Notes: a model not told the origin generated them from the letters alone. Positions 9,951-18,675 are shown, numbered from the stretch's first letter. The stretch is DNA of 43,857 bases from Syntrophaceae bacterium CG2_30_58_14 (GCA_001873745.1 MNZQ01000045.1:1-43857); one strand, 5' to 3'. Made by a program: numbers and translations.

Positions 9951-10760
9951 ATGGGATTGAACTACGAAAAGGAAGGGCATATCGTGAAGGTGGGGATGAA
10001 CCGGCCGAAGGAGCGGAATGCGCTGGATCCGCAGATCCTGATGGATCTCCATCAGGCCTGGAAGGAGATCAACGCCGATGATGCGATCCGCGTGGTCATC
10101 CTCCACTCCTGCCTGCCGGAGATCTTCTGCTCCGGGATGGACCTGCGGACGGCCATTCCCATCCTGACGAAGATGAAAGAACCCCAGACCGACGCGGAGC
10201 GGTGGCTGTCCCGGATGGGCCCGCATGTGGGGGAGGCGATGCTGAAGCAGAACACCGTGAAAAAGCCGGTGATCGCGGCCGTCAACGGCTACTGCCTCAC
10301 CGGGGGATTCGAGATGATCATGGGGGCGGATCTCCGACTGGCCTCGGAGGATGCGGTCTTCCAGATGCGGGAATCCAGCCTCGGCATCATGCCGACCGGC
10401 GGATCGAACGTCTATCTCCCCCGAATCCTGACCCCTTGCCGGGCGCTGGAGATCTTGCTGACTGCCGGGAATTTCAGCGCGCGGACCCTCGACGAGTGGG
10501 GTTTTCTGAACCGGGTCGTTCCGGTCGGCGGTCTGATGGAGGCGGCGATGGAGATGGCGGAGAGGATCGCCGGAAACGGGCCGCTGGCCATCCAGGGGAT
10601 CGTCCGCTGCTTCCGGGAGAGCCGCGAGATGGGCTATACGGATGCCTTCCGGAAGGAGATGGAGATCGGCATGCCGATATTCAGCAGCGCCGACGCCCGG
10701 GAGGGGATTCGCGCCCAGAAGGAGAAGCGCAAACCGGAATTTCCGGGAACGTACGACTGA
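9951..10760 (+). CDS. enoyl-CoA hydratase/isomerase family protein
   Basis: MNRPKERNALDPQI, FCSGMDLRTA, KPVIAAVNGYCLTGGFEMIMGADLRLASEDAVFQMRESSLGIMPTGGS: crotonase-fold signature. Confidence 0.9.
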   Translation: MGLNYEKEGHIVKVGMNRPKERNALDPQILMDLHQAWKEINADDAIRVVILHSCLPEIFCSGMDLRTAIPILTKMKEPQTDAERWLSRMGPHVGEAMLKQNTVKKPVIAAVNGYCLTGGFEMIMGADLRLASEDAVFQMRESSLGIMPTGGSNVYLPRILTPCRALEILLTAGNFSARTLDEWGFLNRVVPVGGLMEAAMEMAERIAGNGPLAIQGIVRCFRESREMGYTDAFRKEMEIGMPIFSSADAREGIRAQKEKRKPEFPGTYD

Positions 10761-10891
10761 TGAACTCGTAAAAGTCTGAAAATCACATATTCTGTCATTC
10801 CCGTGAAAACGGGAATCCGGTATTATCAATTCGTTCCATCATCTCTGGATTCCTGCCTGCGCGGGAATGACGACTTTTTGCGAGAGCGTCA
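10758..10891. repeat. nested inverted-repeat element, copy 2
   Basis: Imperfect outer arms TGATGAACTCGTAAAAGTC (10758-10776)/GACTTTTTGCGAGAGCGTCA (10872-10891); inner core TGTCATTCCCGTGAAAACGGGAATCC...CTGGATTCCTGCCTGCGCGGGAATGACGA. Confidence 0.75.
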
Positions 10892-10956
10892 CAACGGATG
10901 ACCCTAAAAGTCGTCCCCGCAATGAAGCGGGGCGCATACCAGAAAAGGAGAATTTC

Positions 10957-11472
10957 ATGGAAAAACGTTTGGATGCGCTGGACATTGCGTTGAAGAATGA
11001 GATGAATGAGCACCATTTCTATCTGAAGAACGCCGAGAGAACGGCGAACCCCGTTGGCAAGGCGATGTTTGCGCAGATCGCCGCCGAGGAGTTGGAGCAC
11101 CACGAGCGGCTGAAACAACTGGCCGAGAGCTGGAAACAGGACAAAAAGTGGCCGGAGACCGTTCCTCTGAAGGTGAACGATACGGCGGTCCGATCCGTAT
11201 TCGGGAGGGCGGCCCGGGGAGGCGAGAAAACGGCCGGGGACGACGATGATCTGAAAGCCGTCCGCACGGCGATCGCGTTCGAGGCCAAGGGCGCCCAGTT
11301 CTATGCGGGGCTGCGGGACCAGTCGGCTGATCCGAAGGAAAAGGCGTTCTTCGGGCTTCTGGCCGATATCGAACATGAACACTTTGTCTCCCTCAAGGAT
11401 ACGGAAGAGTTTTTCATCGATCCGGCCGCATGGTATCAGAAGGCGCAGAGTTCGGGCCTGGATGGGGCGTAA
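10957..11472 (+). CDS. rubrerythrin/ferritin-like diiron protein
   Basis: Two helical repeats with E...EEExxH motifs (IALKNEMNEHHFYLKNAE...AAEELEHHERL; AIAFEAKGAQFYAGL...ADIEHEHFVSL). ATG at 10957 preceded by AAAGGAG. Confidence 0.85.
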   Translation: MEKRLDALDIALKNEMNEHHFYLKNAERTANPVGKAMFAQIAAEELEHHERLKQLAESWKQDKKWPETVPLKVNDTAVRSVFGRAARGGEKTAGDDDDLKAVRTAIAFEAKGAQFYAGLRDQSADPKEKAFFGLLADIEHEHFVSLKDTEEFFIDPAAWYQKAQSSGLDGA

Positions 11473-11504
11473 CGGAGACAAGGTTTATGATTGAAACGAT
11501 GGGG

Positions 11505-11532
11505 CGGGCCGGTGTGATGCCGGCCCGTTTTT
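11505..11532 (+). terminator. intrinsic terminator of rubrerythrin-like gene
   Basis: CGGGCCGG-tgtgatg-CCGGCCCG followed by TTTTTATT. Confidence 0.8.
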
Positions 11533-11583
11533 ATTCAACACAGTCATCCAGGTTCTCGAAAAATGATGCGACCCTCTCAAATA

Positions 11584-11696
11584 TTCCCGAACGGGAACAA
11601 CAGGACTTTTCAGGAGGCCTTTGCTAACAATTATTCCCGAACGGTAATATTGTGCTTGACAGGGGTTCGCAACCCATTATTCTTACCGAGAGGTAA
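11584..11696 (+). promoter_or_regulatory. promoter with three operator-like palindromes
   Basis: TTCCCGAACGGGAA (11584-11597), TTCCCGAACGGTAA (11634-11647), TTACCGAGAGGTAA (11683-11696); TTGACA (11656-11661) - 16 nt - TATTCT (11678-11683). Confidence 0.6.
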
Positions 11697-11779
11697 CCAT
11701 ATTGCGATGTGCATCGGAGGCAGACTTGGATGAACGTCCAACTCTTCTCCAAGGCCGCGAGAAAGTCTTCCCGCGTTTT

Positions 11780-12061
11780 TTAAGCCATATAGCGCTTCAG
11801 ATCGCGGTAGAAATTCTCGTGCGCGCCCAAGGCAAGCAGAAACACTTCCTTTTCATCGTATTCATAAGCCAGGAGATACAAGCTATCCCGGACCTTGAAT
11901 TTGTGAACAAAAACGCCTGTCAGGTCTCCCTTTTTCGCCTCGCCGATTTCGGGCGCCTCGCAGATGCGCCGGACCTCGTCATCCAGAACGGCAATCTCCG
12001 CTTTTGTCAGACGCTTCTTTTTCCTCTCAAAAAGGGGCGACTGGGAAACCTGCCGACTCAT
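11780..12061 (-). CDS. type II toxin, RelE/ParE-like family
   Basis: 93 aa; KKRLTKAEIAVLDDEVRRICEAPEIGEAKKGDLTGVFVHKFKVRDSLYLLAYEYDEKEVFLLALGAHENFYRDLKRY resembles the RelE/ParE fold; overlaps the antitoxin gene by 4 bp (ATGA). Confidence 0.82.
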   Translation of the reverse strand: MSRQVSQSPLFERKKKRLTKAEIAVLDDEVRRICEAPEIGEAKKGDLTGVFVHKFKVRDSLYLLAYEYDEKEVFLLALGAHENFYRDLKRYMA

Positions 12062-12285
12062 TTGCCTTCACCAAAGACATAGGGCGTCTTCAATCCGTTT
12101 TGCACCTGCGCTTGGGCGATGAGGATCTCCTTGATCAGGGAGACCGGAAGATCAGCGTTTTCATCTGCTACCCTTCCCAGCTTCGCCCAGTACTCCACCT
12201 GGCCGGCAAGTGACCGACCCTCGACGCCGGCATATACCGCGGCGGTGCTTGCCAGCTCATCGGATATTTTGACGGCTTTCGGCAT
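12058..12285 (-). CDS. type II antitoxin, ParD-like family
   Basis: 75 aa; MPKAVKISDELASTAAVYAGVEGRSLAGQVEYWAKLGR resembles ParD-like antitoxins; upstream GGAGG ribosome-binding site. Confidence 0.82.
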   Translation of the reverse strand: MPKAVKISDELASTAAVYAGVEGRSLAGQVEYWAKLGRVADENADLPVSLIKEILIAQAQVQNGLKTPYVFGEGK

Positions 12286-12317
12286 AATTGATCCTCCAAT
12301 CTATTTTTTATAGGTTC

Positions 12318-12346
12318 ATTGTATTGCATTATGAAATATTTTGCAA
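12318..12346 (-). promoter_or_regulatory. predicted promoter of the toxin-antitoxin operon
   Basis: Minus strand: TTGCAA - 17 nt - TACAAT. Confidence 0.6.
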
Positions 12347-12367
12347 CACCTTTGCCATCTCACCTCC

Positions 12368-13294
12368 TCACCTGCTGAAATAAAAGAAAATCTGTGCCTT
12401 GCCGCGACGCTGCCCCGGCTTGTGAAAAAGAGGCACAATAATCAGCAATACCGCCGCCAGCGCGGCCTGAAGCAGGGTTAAAAAGACCGCCAGATAGCCG
12501 ATTTCAAAAAAAGGAACGGTCCGGTTCCCGAAATGTTCCGCGATGTTCGGCAGGCTTTTCCAGCGCAGAAACTGGGCAAAGTAGGGGCGGTCGTCCGTGG
12601 CCGGACGAATGTTGAAATCGTAAGCGGCATATAGAGATGTTCGTTCGGGCGAAAGCAGTTGGTCGAGGTGGTTGAAAAAAAGATCATCCTGCAGGGCGTT
12701 GAAGAAGGCGCGTTCGGCTGCCTCGATGTCGGGCAGAAGGGCAGGATCGAAGTTCAGGCGGCGGCAGAATGCGCGGATATTGCTGATTTCTTCAGGACGG
12801 AAGGGTGTTTTCTTGACCATGAAGGTGATCGCACCCCAGCTTCGCGCGGGGACGGCGTCCGTATAGGTCAAGCTGAGTTCTGGCGCGTAACGGAGCGCCG
12901 GCGATGAAAAAACCAGCATGAAACCGCAGGGGCTGTTTTTCCCCAGCGTCGTCTGCGCCTCAGGAAGCTGCATGGCCCGGCTTAACCCTTTGTATTCAGA
13001 GGGAACCAGCGCCGGAGGCCGGAGGATCGTTGCTGTTACACAGATCAGAGAGAGGGTTGCCATGATCAGGATCATGGCGCCAGGTTTTCTGGGAATGACC
13101 AGAAGACCCGAAAATACGGGGATCAACGCCAGGATGGCCGGTATTTCGCGGGGCGGGAAAACCCACATCAGGCCGAGCGCCAGCAAACCTCCCGCTCCGG
13201 AGCCGACCAGATTCCAGAAATAGAGAACGCCGATGCGACGGCTGTATTTTGTAAAGGTCAGCCCGATGGCCAGACAAAACCTTGGCGGGATCAC
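12368..13294 (-). pseudogene. remnant of a membrane spermidine-synthase-like protein (truncated at both ends, internal methyltransferase core apparently missing)
   Basis: FCLAIGLTFTKYSRRIGVLYFWNLVGSGAGGLLALGLMWVFPP and YDFNIRPATDDRPYFAQFL...FFEIGYLAVFLTLLQAAL match parts of that family from memory, but no SAM-binding GxGxG region lies between them and it ends abruptly at KAQIFFYFSR*. Confidence 0.6.
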
Positions 13295-13896
13295 GGGCTT
13301 CTCCTGAAGGGGACGAATTGCACGGGCAACAAGCTCGTTGTTTTGACTTTTCCCTTGTCTTTTTCAACCAGCATGAGGGTCTGCACGAGGAAGGGGGCGC
13401 CAACGGGGATTACCATCCGGCCGCCGTCTTTTAACTGCCTGATGAGCGGCGTCGGGATATAGTCCGCCGCGGCGGTCACGACGATGGCGTCAAAGGGGGC
13501 CTGTTCCGGCCAGCCGTCATAGCCGTCAGCCACGCGCACCTGGACGTTGCGGTATCCCTGTTTCTGCAAACGCTCACGGGAGGCATTGCCCAATTCCGGG
13601 ACGATCTCGATCATATAGACCTGCTTGACGATTTCTGCCAGCACGGCGGCCTGATACCCGGAGCCGGAACCGATCTCCAGGATTTTTTGGGTCGCTTTCG
13701 GCCGGATCAGCTCCGTCATAAAGGCGACGATATAGGGCTGGGAGATGGTCTGCCCGTAGCCGAGGGGCAGAGGCTGGTCTTCATAGGCGCTGCCGGCCAG
13801 GTGAGGCGGGACAAAAAGGTGCCGGGGCACGGCGCGCATCGCCTGCAGCGTGGCCTTGTCCCTGATTCCCCGTTCCGCGATCTGCGTCCGGACCAT
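13291..13896 (-). CDS. pcm: protein-L-isoaspartate O-methyltransferase
   Basis: RAVPRHLFVPPHLAGSAYEDQPLPLGYGQTISQPYIVAFMTELI...ILEIGSGSGYQAAVLAEI: canonical PCMT motifs. Confidence 0.92.
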   Translation of the reverse strand: MVRTQIAERGIRDKATLQAMRAVPRHLFVPPHLAGSAYEDQPLPLGYGQTISQPYIVAFMTELIRPKATQKILEIGSGSGYQAAVLAEIVKQVYMIEIVPELGNASRERLQKQGYRNVQVRVADGYDGWPEQAPFDAIVVTAAADYIPTPLIRQLKDGGRMVIPVGAPFLVQTLMLVEKDKGKVKTTSLLPVQFVPFRRSP

Positions 13897-13977
13897 GGCT
13901 TCCCGTCTGGTTTGATAGGCGTCATCGGCCAGTGCGGACGGCGTAAAAAGAAGGATGAAAATAGAGATAAGCTAGGT

Positions 13978-14098
13978 AATTGCAAAACCATTTGTCATTC
14001 CCGAATGCCTCTATCGGGAATATGGTTTTTCAAGCTGTTAGAACCAGATTCCCGCTCAGAATCGTTGCGGGAATGACAGAATGGGGAGTTTTGCAATT
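13978..14098. repeat. nested inverted-repeat element, copy 3
   Basis: Outer 11-bp perfect inverted repeat AATTGCAAAAC (13978-13988)/GTTTTGCAATT (14088-14098) around TGTCATTCCCG...CGGGAATGACA. Confidence 0.8.
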
Positions 14099-14120
14099 GG
14101 CTCAAGCGACCATCTTTTGT

Positions 14121-14492
14121 TCATAGCGGCCTCCTCCTGTGCCATACCCATACGTAAACCGAGACATTGATGAACAGAACCGCCAGGCCCAGGGCCATCT
14201 GCAGCTCTCGCGTAAGCGCAGCCGGGTAAAGGACCGGCATCATGTAATGCTCAATAAAATCAGAACGATAAATCACCTTCCCGGCACGGTGGCGCAGCAG
14301 GTTTTCCAGCGGCGTCAACGGACAGATCCAGCCGGCCATCTCCACCAGCGCCGCCCACAGGACAGCCGGGATATGGAGCCAGGCCAGCCGCCGCCACCGA
14401 AGGACCAGGAAACCGCCGAACACCGCGAAAAGAACAAACGCCGCGTGCACGAGGACAACAATGTCGGCAAGAATCCCGTAAATCATCTCCAT
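14121..14492 (-). CDS. DUF2784-like membrane protein
   Basis: MEMIYGILADIVVLVHAAFVLFAVFGGFLVLRW...HIPAVLWAALVEMAGWICPLTPLENLLRHRAG...FIEHYMMPVLYP matches that family from memory. Confidence 0.8.
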   Translation of the reverse strand: MEMIYGILADIVVLVHAAFVLFAVFGGFLVLRWRRLAWLHIPAVLWAALVEMAGWICPLTPLENLLRHRAGKVIYRSDFIEHYMMPVLYPAALTRELQMALGLAVLFINVSVYVWVWHRRRPL

Positions 14493-14511
14493 TTGCCCTG
14501 AAGGCTCCGCT

Positions 14512-15429
14512 TTATCTGTCCAACCGCCTGATTCCGGCCGCGATGGCATCCCGGACGGCGGCGGCGTATTCTGCAGGAGTGATCCGCCGGTCGATCATGG
14601 GATCGCCCGTGGCCTTGCCGCAGGGATGGTACTGGGCCATGATGTTGACATAGGTGTCGGGTGAGACCTCCTCGGCCAAAAAGGTCATGACTTCCCGCGT
14701 GCCGGCCAGACCATTGGGCATCACCAGATGGCGGACCAGCAATCCCCTGACGGCCAGGCCTGCATGATCCAGGACCAGGTCGCCCGCCTGGCGGTGCATT
14801 TCCCGGATGGCGGCCGTGGCCTGCTCGCGGTAATCCGGCGCCTGACAGAAACGGGTCGCCCAGGCTTCCTCCCAGAACTTGAAATCCGGCATGTAGATAT
14901 CGAAAACGCCGTCCAGCATTCTGATCGTATCGGCGCTGTCATAGCCGCCCGAATTGTAAACAAGCGGAATATTCAGCCCCTGCCCGACGGCGATGAAAAG
15001 GGCCTGCAGGATCTGGGGAACCACATGGCTCGGCGTGACCAAGTTGATGTTGTGGCATCCCCGCTTCATGAGATGGAGCATCATGGCGGCGAGGCGGTGG
15101 GGGTCCACTTCCTCGCCCTCCCCCAGATGACTGATCGCGAAATTCTGGCAGAAGGAACAGAAAAGATTGCAGGAACTGAAGAAGATCGTTCCGGAGCCGG
15201 CAGACCCCACCAGCGGGGCTTCTTCGCCGAAGTGGGGATGAAAACTGGCCACGCTGGCTCGGGCGCCGGTCCGGCAGACACCCAACTCGCCGCTTAGCCG
15301 GTCCACATGGCACTCCCGGGGGCAGAGGCGGCAGTCTTTCAGCAGGTCGAGAGCCTGCCGAACCCGTGACGGCAACTGCCCTTCCCGGTAAAGCTTAAGA
15401 TAGGAGGGCTCACAGCGTTTTGTTGTCAT
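14512..15429 (-). CDS. radical SAM protein (PflA-activase-like, COG1313-type)
   Basis: CRLCPRECHVDR and CNLFCSFCQN (CxxxCxxC) motifs. Confidence 0.85.
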   Translation of the reverse strand: MTTKRCEPSYLKLYREGQLPSRVRQALDLLKDCRLCPRECHVDRLSGELGVCRTGARASVASFHPHFGEEAPLVGSAGSGTIFFSSCNLFCSFCQNFAISHLGEGEEVDPHRLAAMMLHLMKRGCHNINLVTPSHVVPQILQALFIAVGQGLNIPLVYNSGGYDSADTIRMLDGVFDIYMPDFKFWEEAWATRFCQAPDYREQATAAIREMHRQAGDLVLDHAGLAVRGLLVRHLVMPNGLAGTREVMTFLAEEVSPDTYVNIMAQYHPCGKATGDPMIDRRITPAEYAAAVRDAIAAGIRRLDR

Positions 15430-15463
15430 GGCCTTACCCGAAAATCCCCACCCTTCAAGGGCA

Positions 15464-16498
15464 TCACGCTGGATGCCCCCGGAACGCCGTCATGGCTTCT
15501 TCGGCCAGGACATGCGGAGCGATCTTGTATTTCGGGGAAAAGTGAAAGGGGACCATCCGTTTCACGTGCGCCTGTCTCGCCAGCGTGCCCGCCTGCCGGG
15601 CGGTGAGGTGATATTTCCTTGCCGCCGTTTCTGCATGATCCTGAAGAAAGGTCGTTTCGATAAAGAGCAGATCGGCATGATCGGCCAGTTCAAGGATGGC
15701 GGCGCGATTTTTCCGACTATGGATCGCATCGGTGACATAACCGATCCGCAGGCCCGGACTCACCTTTACGGCCTGTTTCAGTGCGCCCAGGGGCAGCCAC
15801 GTTTCCCCGACGTTGCCCAGTGGATCCCTGGACCAGATCCGGACGGGCGTCTCGTCGTCGTCGCCGTTTACGAGATGTTCTTTCAAGGTCATCAGCCAGG
15901 CGCCCGTGGGCAGGTCCATTTCCTTCAGAACCGTCTTCAGGATGTTGAACCGTTGCCGCTCCTCGAAGCGGAAGGCAAGGCAGGGGATGAGGTGATCGAG
16001 AAAGACGCCTTGCACGGTGAAGAAGCGTGTCTCCACGAGGATGCCGTCAAAAGCACGGCATTCCTCAAGGGTTTCCGGCTGGAAAGCCGTCCGGCAGCAA
16101 TAGCGTTTTGTGGTCTGAGCATGCGGATGGACCTCCGTCGCGATTACCGCGAAATCGTTCGTGTAGTTTTCCACGAGATTCCAGGTGTAGGCCATCAGTT
16201 TGTGCTCCAGGTGCTGGAGAAACCCCGGTGGGCCGAAGAGGTGCAGGTGCTTGTCCCGGCCCAGACACAGCCTGAGCAGATGATCAAAACCGATAAAGTG
16301 GTCCATGTGGGTGTGCGACACAAAGATGTAATCGATTTTCAGGAGTTTGCGGGGCGGAAGGAGATGCAGATCGCCGAGATCAAAAAGGACGGCCTCGCGG
16401 CGGTACTTGCATTCCACGTAAGCCCCGGGATCTCCGAAAGGATCGTTAATGAGTGCGGCGTTGTACATCGCTACACCATTCCCTCCCGCCTGCTCCAT
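15464..16498 (-). CDS. MBL-fold metallohydrolase, ribonuclease Z-like
   Basis: SHTHMDHFIGFDHLLR metal-binding motif and RNase Z-like organisation. Alternative start at 16468 (MYNAALINDPFGD) has a GGAGGG upstream. Confidence 0.8.
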   Translation of the reverse strand: MEQAGGNGVAMYNAALINDPFGDPGAYVECKYRREAVLFDLGDLHLLPPRKLLKIDYIFVSHTHMDHFIGFDHLLRLCLGRDKHLHLFGPPGFLQHLEHKLMAYTWNLVENYTNDFAVIATEVHPHAQTTKRYCCRTAFQPETLEECRAFDGILVETRFFTVQGVFLDHLIPCLAFRFEERQRFNILKTVLKEMDLPTGAWLMTLKEHLVNGDDDETPVRIWSRDPLGNVGETWLPLGALKQAVKVSPGLRIGYVTDAIHSRKNRAAILELADHADLLFIETTFLQDHAETAARKYHLTARQAGTLARQAHVKRMVPFHFSPKYKIAPHVLAEEAMTAFRGHPA

Positions 16499-16556
16499 AA
16501 ATGTCGAATTGCGGAGCAGGAAGTTATTAATAACACCCCTACACTACCTTCATTAC

Positions 16557-16835
16557 TCAAGCCCCGTTCACCCTCTCTTTCAATTCCTTTCCAACCTTGA
16601 AAAACGGCAACCTCTTCGGTTTAACGTCAACCTTCTTTCCGGTCTTCGGATTCTTTCCCGTATATGCGCCATACTCCCTCACGGAGAAGCTCCCAAAACC
16701 CCGGATTTCAATTCTTCCACCCTTCTTGAGCGTATTGGCGAAACCATCAAAGATGAGGTTGACGATGGTGTATGCCTCTTTTTCCTGCAACCCTTCTTTT
16801 ACTGCCAATGCTTCAATCAGATCCGCCTTATTCAT
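16557..16835 (-). CDS. HU/IHF-family DNA-binding protein
   Basis: MNKADLIEALA...GGRIEIRGFGSFSVREYGAYTGKNPKTGKKVDVKPKRLPFFKVGKELKERV. Confidence 0.95.
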   Translation of the reverse strand: MNKADLIEALAVKEGLQEKEAYTIVNLIFDGFANTLKKGGRIEIRGFGSFSVREYGAYTGKNPKTGKKVDVKPKRLPFFKVGKELKERVNGA

Positions 16836-17143
16836 GTGTTTTCTCCCTCAATTCTCTCCCCAGATTTATCGAGCAATTCCCTGATAACGGGTATTACATA
16901 TAGATCGTCCATCTCAAATCCCTTCAATGTCTTTATGATAATCCCGATCTTCTCTTTTACGGTTAACCGGGAATGAATGATCAATACGTATTGTCCTTTA
17001 ACCCGGCATAGGCCTCCCGTACGGTGTGACTCTTCAACGGCTATATTCCCATAGCGGATCTCGATCCCGAGTTTTCCGGCCAGTTCCTCAATCTGATTTA
17101 AAAGGACCCCGTCATCCAATGGAAAGATCCTTTGTCTAATCAA
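16832..17143 (-). CDS. conserved-looking hypothetical protein, translationally coupled to HU
   Basis: 103-aa ORF overlapping the HU start by 4 bp; no family recognised; start codon uncertain (TTG). Confidence 0.6.
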   Translation of the reverse strand: MIRQRIFPLDDGVLLNQIEELAGKLGIEIRYGNIAVEESHRTGGLCRVKGQYVLIIHSRLTVKEKIGIIIKTLKGFEMDDLYVIPVIRELLDKSGERIEGENT

Positions 17144-17164
17144 TAAAAAGGGTAATGATTGAAA

Positions 17165-17186
17165 TCACTTCAGTGCACTGAAGTGA
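17165..17186. promoter_or_regulatory. 22-bp perfect palindrome, operator candidate
   Basis: TCACTTCAGTGCACTGAAGTGA, immediately upstream of the 103-aa ORF/HU/RNase Z-like genes and next to AT-rich DNA with ATGATATCAT. Confidence 0.5.
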
Positions 17187-17273
17187 CTAATTTATATGAT
17201 ATCATTTATAATACACAGACACCACCGATCATTTTCATGCCACCTTTTGAAATGGAAAAGAGGGGCCACGATT

Positions 17274-18671
17274 TTACATCGCGTCGCGGAAGAGATCGAT
17301 GAGGCCGAAGGGCATCAGACCCAGGTAGATGATAACAATATTGAAGACACAGCAGAGAACTTTTTCATGGAAGGCCAGAGCGAGGGGACGCAGCTCCTCC
17401 GACTCGCGGGAATAACTGACCCGGACGAGGTTGAGGTAGTAGAAGAGGGAGATCACGGTGTTGACGGCCGCGATGATCACAATGGCGAGATAACCCGCCT
17501 TGAATGCGGTCACAAAAAGGAAGAACTTGCCGGTAAAACCGCCGGTCGGCGGAATCCCCGCCAGGGAGAAGGCGGCCACGGCCAGGGTCAGGGCCAAGAG
17601 CGGAGACCTTCGGGCAAGGCCGCTCAGGTCGTTGATCGTGACATTCTTCTCCCCCCTTCGCGAAAGCAGCATCACCACATAGAACAGGGCGAGATTCATG
17701 AAGAGATAAACGGCAATATAATAGGCAGCAGCCGCATTCCCCTCCCGGTTGAAGGAGAGAAGACCCATCATCAGGTAGCCTGCGTGGGCGATTCCCGAAT
17801 AGGCAAGCAGCCGCTTGAGATCCTTCTGGACCAGGCCCACCAGGTTGCCGAGGGTCATCGAAAAGGCGGCAAACACGATGATCACCGTCGCTAATTGCGC
17901 CGGGGACGACGAGGCCAGCATCGCCAGCCGGATCAAGAGCGCCGTGGCCGCGATCTTCGGAACCGTCGCAATAAACGTCGTCGTGGCGTCGGATGCGCCT
18001 TCGTAGATGTCCGGCGCCCAGAAATGGAGCGGGAAAAGGGAAAGCTTAAAGAAAAAGGCGCTCAGCGCGAGGATGATCGCCAGCACCCCCAGCGGCTGGG
18101 AAAGAAACTGGGGCAACCTTGCCATGATATCCGGGAGATAAGTGGAATGGGCCATGCCGTAGAGGTAGCCCATGCCGTACAGCATGATCCCCGTCGAAAT
18201 GGCGCCGAAAAAAAGATATTTCATCGCCGCTTCAATCTGCGTTCGGGTCTGGGCCTTTCGCAGCGGAACGATGGCATAGAGGCTGAAGGAGGAGATCTCC
18301 AGACTGACGACGATGGAAATAAGCTCGACCGAACTGACCAGGATCATGAGGCCCAGCGTGGAAAACCCGAGAAACATGAAAAATTCAGGCAAGTTTTCCA
18401 CTTCGTTCTCTTTCTCGAACATGAAAACGACGAGCGTAAATCCGGCGGAGAGCAATACCTTGAATATCTGGGAGAAAAAGTCAACCTGGTAGGCCCCGGC
18501 GAAAAAGACGCCCCGTGCGCCCGAGCAGACCAGCGTAATGAAGAAACCCACCAGCGCAAGGACCCTGGCCGCGGTAAATAGGGAGGTCCTTTTCTTCCCC
18601 ACCGACAGGAAGAGAAAGAAAACGGAAAACAAAAACATGTACAGTTCTGGAAGCAGCGTCATCTTTGTCAA
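17274..18671 (-). CDS. nuoN: NADH-quinone oxidoreductase subunit N
   Basis: Proton-conducting antiporter-like membrane protein; last gene of the cluster; LAYSGIAHAGYLMMGLL, SLAGIPPTGGFTGKFFLF. Confidence 0.92.
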   Translation of the reverse strand: MTKMTLLPELYMFLFSVFFLFLSVGKKRTSLFTAARVLALVGFFITLVCSGARGVFFAGAYQVDFFSQIFKVLLSAGFTLVVFMFEKENEVENLPEFFMFLGFSTLGLMILVSSVELISIVVSLEISSFSLYAIVPLRKAQTRTQIEAAMKYLFFGAISTGIMLYGMGYLYGMAHSTYLPDIMARLPQFLSQPLGVLAIILALSAFFFKLSLFPLHFWAPDIYEGASDATTTFIATVPKIAATALLIRLAMLASSSPAQLATVIIVFAAFSMTLGNLVGLVQKDLKRLLAYSGIAHAGYLMMGLLSFNREGNAAAAYYIAVYLFMNLALFYVVMLLSRRGEKNVTINDLSGLARRSPLLALTLAVAAFSLAGIPPTGGFTGKFFLFVTAFKAGYLAIVIIAAVNTVISLFYYLNLVRVSYSRESEELRPLALAFHEKVLCCVFNIVIIYLGLMPFGLIDLFRDAM

Positions 18672-18675
18672 CCCC

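Noticed and set aside
9678-10829. 383-aa minus-strand ORF
   Set aside because: Antisense to the enoyl-CoA hydratase; both ends are translated repeat elements (VMPDLIRHPVLFWIPTFAGMT is the classic translated repeat core).
11702-12082. 126-aa plus-strand ORF as the product of the orphan promoter
   Set aside because: Antisense to the toxin gene; the first ATG with a ribosome-binding site is at 11730 in a frame that stops after 17 codons.
15428-16600. 390-aa plus-strand ORF
   Set aside because: Antisense to the RNase Z-like gene and its upstream gap; no recognisable domain.
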